Positions 1-8,748 of a stretch of DNA of 12,597 nt are shown one piece after another. The translations under genes and the position numbers were made by a program. The DNA is taken from assembly GCA_003024985.2 (NCBI GenBank), contig PXIH01S0000914.1; one strand, written 5' to 3'. This DNA comes from Euperipatoides rowelli. Taxonomy: Eukaryota > Onychophora > Udeonychophora > Euonychophora > Peripatopsidae. The notes under the pieces were generated by a model. That model was given only the letters and a program-made list of their open reading frames with translations. It was not told the DNA's origin and ran no database searches. Positions within the stretch are counted from its first letter, which is position 1. Every line of letters begins with the position of its first letter.

Positions 1-184
1 ATAAAGACAATTTAATGCTGGAAGACAGTATTTTAAAAAATTATTAAAAATATTTCCAATTTAGCAACCTATATGTACTATATAGGCTACCATTTTACCC
101 AGAAAATTGTGAATAATAATTATCATTAATAAAATAAAAAATGTATTTTTTTCAAATTTTGAGGTACAGTAGTAGCCTACTAAA

Positions 185-241
185 AAAAAATAATTTCACT
201 TGGTTAAAAAATTTGATTAAAAAAATAATTTCACATGGTTA
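185..241. repeat. Short direct repeat, two units offset by 35 bp
   Basis: Two near-identical 22-bp units built on AATAATTTCACNTGGTTA lie at about 185-206 and 220-241. They differ at one base and sit 35 bp apart, which suggests a small local duplication. It lies next to a C12 run, so slippage is a plausible origin. Confidence 0.65.
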
Positions 242-1503
242 CCCCCCCCCCCCTAAAAATAAATAAATAAAAAAATCCAAAGGTCACGGGTCATATTAAT
301 ATTTTTTTTGAGTTTGATAGTATTTTCAAATGTCATTATCATAAACAGCGCACATACAGTATAAGAAAAGCTGTAGATAAACTAACAAACATGTCTTTTC
401 AAACAAACTACATAAAATTAGGCTATACGTTTAACAAAAAATAAAACTTAAAACGTTAAAAATAATAATATATGGTTGTCCTATAAGGAATGGTGGTATT
501 TTTTTTCTCAAGCCTTTGTACAATAATATATTAGCGCTAATATTATGATCGGTCCTAAGATTAGAGTGGCACCCAATGGTATCTGAGTCTTGAATATTTT
601 TAGTTTCTATTTGCCTCTTTCACATGTACACTCTAAGTAATAGAGACATTGTCATGCACAGTACTCAGTAGGCTACTGTTCCTGATGCAAGCAAGCAAGT
701 TAAATTTAGCGCCAGGCTGTCTTTACATATATTTATAAAAAAACACAAAAACTTTACATTGTAGTCGACCACCGTCTGAGGCATGTTAAAATGATTTCCT
801 TTTACTTCTCACCTCAAAACAAAATGGAGTTTATTGCCTTATTTAAGTATATTGAAATTTATGTTTTAATCGTAGACACGCAATGAAAGAGTATCATAAA
901 AGTGATTGTTATTATTTTTAATTTTGAGTTCAAATGCTATTTAAAATACTATTAATAGATACCATACTGTAATCGTATTAGATATTTTATTCAGATTTTA
1001 ATTTTTTTTTCACCGCAAAATAGTAATGAGCAATAGCCTACCATACGGATGATTCTTTTGTGCCATTCCCTTAGCCTGAATTGATTTTTTTTCAGAACAT
1101 GTCAAATAAATATTTGTAAAATTATAACAATCGTTAAAAATAAATGATTAATTAAAGAAGGTGTTAGTTTATTTATTAAAAAAAAAGGGACATGAACCTT
1201 TTACCAAATTATTACATTATTGTAGAATCTGTAAGCTAAGCATAACAACTTATAGATATATAATAATAATTAAACTATCCATGGAGATGTGGTCCGAGCA
1301 CAAGCTCCTGTGTTGAAAATTGTTTCTTAAAAGGATGNGGGGGGGGGGGGGGTTGAGGAGTGGAATGAATGATAGATATTATTTGATTAAAGTTTTAGCG
1401 GCCATTAAATTAGGCTACCTTTTATTTTAAAACATATTTTCATAACAGCTAAAAATTTCAACAAATATCCATCATTCTTTATCCCTCCCTCCCTAAAAAT
1501 GAA

Positions 1504-1718
1504 TTTACATGCCCCCAAGATGGCCAGACTAAAACTAGGATAATCAAAAGGTACAATAACCCTTTTTAAATAGTTTTAATAATTTATTACAGCCCTAACC
1601 TTAACCATTACCCTGAACCCTAACTCCAACTACATGTGAAATCCTCTATGCCCCAACCGTAGAATAATCGCGAGTTGCAATAACTCTTCAAGTCAGCCAT
1701 CTTGGGGGAGCATGTAAA
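1504..1718. mobile_element. Small inverted-repeat element (MITE-like), copy A
   Basis: The left end (1504-1524) reads TTTACATGCCCCCAAGATGGC. The right end (1696-1718) is its reverse complement with one extra base pair, giving terminal inverted repeats of about 21-23 bp around a 215-bp element with no coding capacity. The interior (about 1590-1690) matches copy B at 3961-4153 in reverse orientation. Shared blocks include CCCTGAACCCTAA, TCCAACTA, ATAATC and GCAATAAC. Copy A also carries an internal direct repeat: a TAGGATAATC...CAATAAC block at about 1536-1561 recurs in diverged form at about 1661-1686. I cannot assign a superfamily and see no convincing target-site duplication. Confidence 0.75.
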
Positions 1719-2546
1719 CTGGAATGTCATGATGCCAATTTGTGCTAGAAATGAATCTGGTACTTACAACCTCATATTTCATTACTAAAATAGACATCAC
1801 TAATTCTTGAAATAAGCTCCAGCTTGTGGACGCTGATAGCAATACCGTTTTCAGGAGGAGGAGCTAAAATGCTTAACTTAGTCATTTCATTTTTTTAATA
1901 ACTTTTTTTTTTAACCAAATGGAATTTTTTTTTTTAGTGATTTTCTATGAAAATAATAAAAAATAAATAAATAAATCAGTTTTGTCTGACCTTTAAAAAC
2001 AAATTGATGTGTAAAAATAAAAATATAGGCTAAGAATTAGTATGGGCCAGAAAATTTATCTTCTATTTATTGATTCCGATGTGGGTTTGGAATTAGAACC
2101 ATCATTGGATAACAATAACGAAATTTTTATAAAATCACTGAGTTGCACGATACATTCACTTCTGAAGTGACAAAGTCTTTAATATTTTAAGCACAAAATT
2201 CCTTATGGTATGGCAAATATGGAAAATTAAAATTAAGTAAAGAAACTAATCATCTATTTATATCCAGTTCAGAACTGATTTGCGTCAAAATGATGTTTAG
2301 CTAGCTACTCTATGTACAGTAGATGCACATTGAGACAAGAAAATAGTCAGCTGTTAAAATACTGTGGACTGTGGAATTTTAAATTAATTTAGCATCTCGA
2401 ACTTTGCATATGCACTGTACATAATAAACTTAAATTTTTTGAATAGTCTACAAAAATATATTTTAACTACTAAAAAACATTCCTTAATAGAAAATAACAA
2501 ACATAATGGTTTAAATTTGATGATAAAGGAGAAGAAAAGTAAACAG

Positions 2547-2567
2547 TTTTTTTTTTTTTTTTTTTTT
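2547..2567. repeat. T21 homopolymer run
   Basis: A run of 21 T residues. On the minus strand it would read as poly(A), but no recognisable retroposed sequence lies on its 5' side in that orientation, so it is recorded only as a simple repeat. Confidence 0.9.
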
Positions 2568-2677
2568 AAATGACACAGTAGGCTAGTCCTGGATCAATTA
2601 TGATTTGGGAAACGCATCTAGAAAATAATTAAGAGTATTTTAGCACACGGTGACAAATAATAAAATTAACTACTTAC

Positions 2678-2725
2678 CTCATCTACTGTTAAAGGCATGC
2701 ATATTCGATATTCCTTCACAAGCAT
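2678..2725 (-). CDS. PITPNC1: PITPNC1-like phosphatidylinositol transfer protein, first coding exon (16 residues)
   Basis: The exon encodes MLVKEYRICMPLTVDE and is followed at once by a consensus splice donor (GAG|GTAAGTA). Vertebrate PITPNC1, as I know it, starts MLLKEYRICMPLTVDE, so only residue 3 differs. The YRICMPLTVDE stretch separates it from the PITPNM/RdgB-alpha group (IPLPMTVEE) and from PITPNA/B. The family carries phosphatidylinositol and phosphatidic acid between membranes through an N-terminal START-like domain, and this exon forms the first beta strand of that domain. An in-frame stop 12 codons upstream of the ATG supports this start. The coding part ends in phase 0. The remaining exons must lie on the minus strand beyond position 1. 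The start codon faces away from PSMD12 across 347 bp. The call rests on 16 residues, but the match, the donor site and the neighbouring gene all agree. Confidence 0.85.
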
Positions 2726-3072
2726 TTGAAAAACTACGACAGTTTCAAAATAATCTTTTTATAAATAGCTTATAAATGAGCAGAACTACATCCACATGCA
2801 GGTTGCTTATCATTGTACGAATCTCGCCAAGATTTCGAGATTTCAAGTGCTTGTGGCGCCATCTCTATTCCATTTAAGTGGTCTGCAACTAAGTAAGAAT
2901 TTATTTTATTTAATATTTACGCTAATATTATATTATTATCAATATTTTAGAAGGCTAGATTAGGATTATTTTAAAGTCTTGCGTGTAATTAGTTGTCCTT
3001 TTATATTTTCAGTGTTTATTTAACATTAAAATTATTTATTAAAAAAAGTTTGTAAGTGACAAGTTATACAAC
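2726..3072. promoter_or_regulatory. Shared divergent promoter and 5' UTRs between PITPNC1-like and PSMD12
   Basis: Only 347 bp separate the two start codons, so both core promoters and both 5' UTRs must lie here unless distant 5' exons exist. The segment around 2815-2880 is less AT-rich than its surroundings and holds several CpG. It contains the palindrome TGGCGCCA (2854-2861) inside GTGGCGCCATCTC, whose complement GAGATGGCGCC resembles a YY1 site. It also contains the partial inverted pair TCTCG...CGAGA (about 2822-2840). No TATA box is clear at a defined distance from either gene. GTAAGA at 2893 and a pyrimidine-rich acceptor ending AG at 3011-3012 could bound a 120-bp intron in the PSMD12 5' UTR. 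The PSMD12 start sits in AACATGGCGGAA, a good Kozak context (A at -3, G at +4) that also resembles a YY1 motif. Confidence 0.7.
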
Positions 3073-3165
3073 ATGGCGGAAACCGATGGGAAAATTGTAA
3101 AAATGGAAGTAGACTATAGTGCTACTGTTGATGAAAAACTTCCAGAGTGCGAGAAGCTAATGAAG
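3073..3165 (+). CDS. PSMD12: PSMD12 (26S proteasome lid subunit Rpn5), coding exon 1
   Basis: Exon 1 encodes residues 1-31, beginning [18 protein letters not shown] and ending [10 protein letters not shown]. The block [14 protein letters not shown] is nearly invariant in animal PSMD12. The exon ends AAG|GTAAAT in phase 0. PSMD12/Rpn5 is a non-catalytic lid subunit of the 19S regulatory particle. It folds as an N-terminal helical solenoid and a C-terminal PCI domain that packs with the other lid PCI subunits, holding the deubiquitinase module on the proteasome in cytosol and nucleus. The four exons here give 130 of roughly 456 residues expected from the human protein, so only the start of the solenoid is present and the PCI domain lies downstream. 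No stop or frameshift interrupts the four exons, so the gene looks intact. It starts 347 bp from the divergent PITPNC1-like gene. Confidence 0.95.
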
Positions 3166-3414
3166 GTAAATGCATTACTTTGTCAAAGTATTTACAACAT
3201 TAAAGTTTCCTAAATTTATCTAACATGCGAAGCTTTTTTTTATAGACATATTTTGATAAAACATAAAAGTGGTGTATCATTTCTATAAACATGCAAGTCA
3301 TGCTTTACCATGTGTTATCTACTAACCTTTTTTTTTGTATTGTCTTAACGTTTGTTTTCGTTTTTTAGGAGGATTAAGACATTTATTTAGTTTCCATATT
3401 ACCAATTTTTCAGT

Positions 3415-4457
3415 TCAAATATTACACTTTATAAACAATGTATAGTCCACTACAGCATCTGGATGAGCAATCAGATGATCCATAGTGTTACTGTACATAA
3501 ACATACCATCTCGACTACAATAAAAACAAATGGTTACATTATTATCAATCCAATTCCATAGTGCTCCACTTGTGCATTCTATGCACTTAAGCCTTATTGC
3601 AGAAATCACAACTGGGTTTTGCTTTGACCAAGATATTTCATGGACTTTCATTGTTCCTTTAAAGGGCTTTAATGTGACATTTGATAAAACTTCATCATCA
3701 ATTATGCTTGATTCTGTGACCTTTAAATCTTAATGGCCACTTTACTTAACTTCAAAATGTTAGCTAGCTTCTCATAATACTCAATGTCAACTCCTTTACT
3801 CACAAAACTATCGGCAGNCCGTTTCAAGCACCCACCAATGCCATCTAGTGCCTCCTTTCCATGACCTGCCTCACTATAGTGCCATTTTATCTTTCACTTT
3901 AAGCTTATCTGATGAATAGGTAGCCATTAGATAAAACTCTAGTTTATGTTCTCCTTCATCCCCCCCCCCCCCATCCCAAGATGGACTTGTCAGAAAAGTA
4001 ATAGTGATAAAAAAATATTTGAAAGGGGTTATTGCACCTCTTGATTATCCTAGGGTTGGAGCTTAGTGAATTTCACACATAGTTGGATTTAGGGTTCAGG
4101 ATGAGGTAAGGTCTGTAATAAAAGACGTAAGGCAATCTTGGGGGGAACGTAAACTGGAGTATTTGCCCATCTGTTAGTGAATTATTTTAAATTTTGGTGA
4201 AATGTTTTAAATGTCTTCACTAATTGCACATAAATGTACACAAATGGCTGCTGCATCATGCACAAACTTTCTGAAATACAACAAAAGTTTTTGTGTTTAA
4301 CTTTTCTTCATCCAAATTTTTGTAGTAAAAGACTGATGTGTGAGGGTAATCTGAGCCCTTGAACCACTAAAAGCTCACAGACTGCACTACCTGTGAGTAG
4401 CCAATTGCAGAGTAAGTTCTCTGCAAAATCTAAATGTAATAAAACTTCCTCATTTGA
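3415..4457 (-). pseudogene. Decayed transposase-like gene of a DNA transposon, frameshifted and interrupted
   Basis: Read on the minus strand, a series of fragments in changing frames follows the order of a protein family I recognise from many uncharacterised proteins in fish, cnidarians and other animals. EVLLHLDFAEN lies at 4416-4448, GSRAQITLTHQSF at 4327-4365, VHDAAAICVHL within 4210-4263, FYLMATYSSDKLK at 3898-3936, WHYSEAGHGKEALDGIGG at 3831-3884 and KPFKGTMKVHEISWSKQN at about 3613-3666. A CxxC...CxxC pair follows near the end, and the stop is at 3415-3417. The LHxDF aspartate and SEAGHGK glutamate could be two residues of an RNase H-type DDE site; the SDGP-like middle motif expected in between is missing where MITE B sits. 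Frame changes near 3727 and between 3884 and 3898, stops near 4200 and 4370, and the insertion show that it is dead. I cannot name the transposon superfamily. Confidence 0.75.
3961..4153. mobile_element. Small inverted-repeat element (MITE-like), copy B, inside the transposase relic
   Basis: This is the same family as copy A (1504-1718) in the opposite orientation. The right end GCAATCTTGGGGGGAACGT (4132-4150) corresponds to the CCCCCAAGATGGC end of copy A. The left end is degenerate and merges with a long C run (3961-3972) before ATCCCAAGATGG. The interior shares TTAGGGTTCAGG, TAGTTGGA and GATTATCCTA with the complement of copy A. Transposase-relic fragments continue on both sides, so this copy inserted into, and possibly replaced part of, the older element. 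Confidence 0.7.
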
Positions 4458-4505
4458 AAGATTGTGTTAGTGAATTATGTTGTTAACATGCTTCATAAAT
4501 GAATG

Positions 4506-4655
4506 TATTGTTCCTAGCAAAACTTGTACTAGTTCATACATAGTACACTCAATACATTCTTTAACAGTTTTCTGAGAAAGGATATATTGTTCCTAGCAAA
4601 ACTTGTACCGGTACTAGTCCATACTTAGTACACTCAATAGATTCTAGTTTTCTAA
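4506..4655. repeat. Tandem duplication, two units of about 72 bp with a 79-bp period
   Basis: The unit starting TATTGTTCCTAGCAAAACTT at 4506 recurs at 4585 and both end near AGTTTTCT. Copy 2 has an extra CCGGTA, turning GTACTAG into GTACCGGTACTAG. It also lacks a short TTAACA-like piece near the end of copy 1. The copies are otherwise very similar, so the duplication looks fairly recent. Confidence 0.85.
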
Positions 4656-7013
4656 AAAAAAAATTATTTGCCTTTTATTACATGAATTTTTTTTTACCAC
4701 TCATTTGTCATATTTCTATAGGCTTATTTCATAATACATTTAAAATATTTCCTGTGAGGTTTATTTAGACTTATTAAAATCACAAAATACAAAAAAGTAG
4801 GCCTAATAGTTTTAAATCCTTAACCAATAAATAAAAATACCATAATCAGTATGGATTAAAATAATTATCACTCTAAACCTTTTATCATTCAATGGCTAAT
4901 CATCAGGAACCATCATGTTTAATTTTATGAGTGTTCTTGCCTATTGTAATAAAAGACCCAAAATAGTTATTTGTTTTAAATTTTAAATCATTAAAATGTA
5001 TAACCAATATGTGAGCCTACAAAAAAAAAAAAAATCTGTTTTGTTAAAAAAGTTGTTTTAAATAAATCAAATCTTTTAAAAATAGTCTACACAATATTTC
5101 ACTAAATAAAATAGATTAGACTGAGTTTTATTTTTAATGTTTAAAACCCAAGAAAGATTTATACCTAATCATTTAGTTTACATATTAGTGTGTTTCATTA
5201 CATTTGTGTACAAACCATCATCCCTGTGAACAGTCTTGACCACAGAAATAATGTCTACAGAAGTGATGAAATTTTACTGCAAGTGNAATAACAAAGCTTG
5301 CTTGGAGCTTCTGAAGTTGATTATTTGTAGAGTTCAAGTCAGTTCTTCTAATTATATGACTACTATTTTAAATCCTTAATATCAAATTATCAATAATTAC
5401 CTGTATATGATAGTCACAGATGTGATGGTATCATTTTGACAACTTAAAACATTCGACAACCAAACAAAATAACACTTTAATACCTATGGTAATTCACTTC
5501 TCTCTTAAATATGTCAAAACAAGCTGGCTACCTTACTTTCAAAATACATACTAAATTGGCTCAGTCTGTGCTATGGTGGATTTATTGTGAACTTTAAGGC
5601 CTGTCCACGGAAATGATAGAAAAAATGGTTGCTCTCTAAAACTGCATAAAAAAAAAACATTATTGTATTGATAATAAAAAATTAGAAAAATATTTTTCTC
5701 ATTAATACTATATCACTACTAACAATAAATTACTCTGAAACATTTAAAAAAGAGCTGATAATGTTTAATTTTTCAAAAGGAAATTACCGTAATACATCAT
5801 ACTGGTTATATCACCTCCTGTGGGCTAAAAATTATAGAAAAAAAAATAGTATTTAAAATTTTTATTTTATTTTTGGAGTTATTAGTATGTTACTTATTAA
5901 ACCCAGATGTAGCACTATTTTGGTCACTTGCCTTTTCATTTTGTATATAGACTTATTTTACTTATTATTTTATTTTTGGTATTTACAGTATTATTTTAAG
6001 TAAGGATGAACTGTAGTTTATTGTTTGTGGATTATGTTATTTCTGGCAGTGGATTAATGACTTGTTTTGATTTACAAAGGATTAAGGCTATCTAGGCTGA
6101 AGACACATCCATTATGGCAACAAGATTATTTACTTCTTTGCTTTTTCTTCAATGGTTGTCAATTTGACTCATTTCAATGAAGAATTTATTTTAATACCTT
6201 TAATGATGCAGTTTAAGAATCTCCTTGTTCCCCTTGCTCTTGTTGACTTGGTGGTTTACCCTTTCCTACCTGGATTGGACTACGTTAGCGCTACGCACTT
6301 GGAACATCTTGTGTTTTCCTTTATGTTAATGATCGTATCTTTATTTGAAGTTCAACAATGTACCGACCATTTTTATATTTTATTTTTTATTGTTTTATTT
6401 GCGCTTGAAACAAGATTACTATCGTTAAAGCTGTCGCTGTCACAAGTGGATTGACCATGATGTTGATACAAGCAGATCAATTACTCTGGATTACATTAAC
6501 TTTTTAATTTTTGTTTTTCTTTTCTTTAAATAACCTATTCTAATCAAAGTTTAAATACTGTAATTGGGACCTATATCCTATTTAGGCTAAGGTCTCAAAT
6601 ATCAAAAAAATTCAGTGTTTATTGATATTGTATATAGGCTAATATGTTTTATGTTATAAAATAAACCCAATAATAATAACCATAAATAAAATTAATGATT
6701 ACTGAAAAGATATAAAGTGGTTACACCAAACTCTACACTTTGTGGAGAATGACCCAAATATATGCCTTGCCCATTCAGATCACCATAGTTCTAAAGATTA
6801 CATGCTTTTACTGTAGCCTACGTTAAAGTTATCACCAAGCATTTTTTTTTTAAATGTAAAAATCTTGAAATCTATAATTAAAAAAAAAAGATTTGCAAAA
6901 GTTGTAGTGAAAGAAAATTTGCACATTGTACGATTCAGACATAATTACATTTAAATACTTTTTATTAAAAAAATGCCTTTTATAATTTAATTTTTCTATT
7001 TTTTTTTTTCAAG

Positions 7014-7073
7014 GATGGAAAATTATCTGATGCACTCGATATTTTGATTGCTTTGGAAAAACAAACAAGAACA
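7014..7073 (+). CDS. PSMD12: PSMD12 coding exon 2
   Basis: This 60-bp exon adds residues 32-51, DGKLSDALDILIALEKQTRT. The invariant EKQTRT motif of PSMD12/Rpn5 is at residues 46-51. The acceptor is a T-rich tract ending TTTTCAAG and the donor is the consensus ACA|GTAAGT. Both borders are phase 0, so skipping this exon would remove 20 residues without shifting the frame. It encodes part of the first helical hairpins of the solenoid. Confidence 0.95.
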
Positions 7074-7458
7074 GTAAGTTCATTATCTAATAAAATACTC
7101 CACTTAGAATTAGGAACTGGATGATTAGCAAACAGTTATTTCACAAGCTTAACTTTGGTCTCGTATTACTATAAAAAAATAAAAAAATTACTGGCAAGAT
7201 ATCTTGCATTAGGCTGTGCAGTTAACTTTTGAAGCTTTTGCCTGGCCTGGATGTCACAAACCTCTAATGAAAGTTAATTCTAATTTATGCATTTTTTTTT
7301 TTTGTAAACTAGAACAGAAAATTAAGTTGATAGCTGCATTGAAGAGTTTATGGAACTTTGATACTCAGAAGAATGAATGATGGCATATCTAGCATAATTA
7401 AAGGATTTCTTTTCATTTTAATTAGAAAAAAAAAATCATCATGCCAGATAGTATGAGC

Positions 7459-8051
7459 TTAACCCTCCGACAGGCGCAATATGAAAAGTCACATGGTCGG
7501 GTGCAATGTATCTGGCAGACAATTTTCAATTACTTAGTCTAATGGACTCAAATATTTTTTTTAGCATTATTTATAATAAAAAGCTATTTAATATCATCTT
7601 TATAAAATTACGATATTTCATAATATTTTATTATGTACGCAATTTTTTTTTTTTTTTTACACAAAGACAACTATAGCCATCGTCATAAAAAAAATGCAAT
7701 AATGATAATTGTTGGCACTTATTTACAGTGTATACCAATAGTTTATTACACTTAAATAAGTTTTAAAAATATTTTTTGTAAAAAAAATTTTTTTTTGAAA
7801 TTTACAGTACATAGGCTATACAGTAATGTCCAATAGGAAAAAAAACTGTTGCATCAATGGGCGCAATGAGTCTAATAGATAAAAATTGACCTCCATGACC
7901 TTAGGGACTTTCAATCATAAACTTTTTTTATATCTATCAAAAGACGAGATCATGAAGATACTCAGTTGGGGGTTTCTACTTATCAAAATAAAGCTGCAAT
8001 TTGGAAAATAACACGTGCCTATTAGATCAGTTGCGCCCGACAGAGGGTTAA
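7459..8051. mobile_element. Non-autonomous piggyBac-like MITE with TTAA flanks
   Basis: The element proper is 7463-8047 (585 bp), flanked on both sides by TTAA (7459-7462 and 8048-8051), the target-site signature of piggyBac transposons. The terminal inverted repeats begin with CCCT: CCCTCCGACAGGCGCAA on the left (7463-7479) and the complement of 8031-8047, CCCTCTGTCGGGCGCAA, on the right, with 14 of 17 bases matching. A 20-bp motif of the form GYGCAAnnnATCTnnnAGRY-like sequence recurs at 7501-7520, 7861-7880 and inverted at 8017-8036. There is no open frame of meaningful length, so it would need a transposase supplied elsewhere. Divergence between the ends suggests an old insertion. Confidence 0.85.
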
Positions 8052-8441
8052 AAAAACTTTTAATTTTATTTTTCATTGTTCTCTTTAATCATACACTCTA
8101 CTCTAGTTCCCCCAACAATGGAAAATTTGGTCAGCAAATAGTTTTAAAAAAATGTCACTTAGAATAAATATTATCTTGTTATTTTAATCAACATTATCAA
8201 TATTTTATTCACCTTGGTTTCAATAATAGACAATTTTGACTTCAAAAAAAAAACTGTAAATACTAGCTACTGTATATTTTATGATTTGTTTTATGGACTG
8301 TGAATATTTAAACTTTTTCATAATTATTTTGGAGTATATTATGAAGTAATGTAGCCTACAGCATTTGTTAATATTGTTTTAATAAAATTCATAAGTTTCA
8401 AAACTATATTACTGCATATATAACATATTTAATTGAGATAA

Positions 8442-8476
8442 TTTTCATGATATACCGGTACTGTATATCATGAAAA
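8442..8476. repeat. Perfect 13-bp inverted repeat with 9-base spacer
   Basis: TTTTCATGATATA (8442-8454) is followed by the spacer CCGGTACTG and the exact complement TATATCATGAAAA (8464-8476). It could form a hairpin in the PSMD12 transcript or a cruciform in DNA. No flanking duplication is evident and no function can be assigned. Confidence 0.85.
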
Positions 8477-8748
8477 GAGATACAGTAATCAAAATAACAC
8501 GTTAACTAAAAAAAAAAAAATTCAATACCGTATAGTATTTATTATGTACTATGCCTATATAGCAATTAAACATCCGTACACTTGTGATTCCCTCGGTCAA
8601 ATTTTAAAAAAATTATCCCCTCAACCTCAAAAAATATTATGCATTGGCGTAATGTTCTTATTTCTGGAGCATTAAATTCTAATTTGGTGAATTGATTGGT
8701 GAAATAAAATTTAACCCCAGAGCGAGCGCTGTTTAGATATTATGTACA

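Larger units (their letters stand above)
1..2677 (-). other. Intron 1 (partial) of the PITPNC1-like gene
   Basis: This stretch follows the splice donor of the PITPNC1-like first exon on the minus strand; the donor reads GTAAGTA, complement of 2671-2677. I looked for the next exon, which in known PITPNC1 proteins should start with a YKIGQLYMI-like sequence, and did not see it, so the intron probably runs past the window edge. The stretch is AT-rich and holds a C12 run at 242-253, a 35-bp-offset direct repeat near 185-241, an ambiguous base followed by a G14 run at 1338-1352, one small inverted-repeat element at 1504-1718 and a T21 run at 2547-2567. No other coding exon is visible on either strand. 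Confidence 0.7.
3166..7013 (+). other. PSMD12 intron 1 (3848 bp)
   Basis: The intron starts GTAAAT and ends in a T-rich tract followed by CAAG. It holds the minus-strand transposase-like relic (3415-4457), MITE copy B (3961-4153) and the 79-bp tandem duplication (4506-4655). From 4656 to 7013 I see mostly AT-rich sequence without a recognisable gene. The one visible exception is a plus-strand open frame of 100 codons at 6152-6454 that is hydrophobic and matches nothing I know; it lies in a slightly less AT-rich patch (about 6030-6470). Confidence 0.9.

Noticed and set aside
1338-1352. G run preceded by an ambiguous base
   Set aside because: It is most likely a homopolymer sequencing or assembly uncertainty, like the C runs at 242 and 3961, and not a functional site.
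1590-1630. CCCTAA-like repeats resembling telomere sequence
   Set aside because: Only a few irregular units occur, and the same text is part of the interior shared by MITE copies A and B.
1-2670. Search for PITPNC1-like exon 2 (YKIGQLYMI-like) on the minus strand
   Set aside because: No matching complement was found; the intron probably extends past position 1.
3530-3733. Plus-strand open frame of 67 codons
   Set aside because: It is antisense to the better supported transposase relic on the minus strand, whose motifs explain this segment.
5268-5380. Short plus-strand frame with a C-x-C-like start around an ambiguous base (5286)
   Set aside because: It is fewer than 40 codons long, has no splice context that fits, and cannot be matched to any family with confidence.
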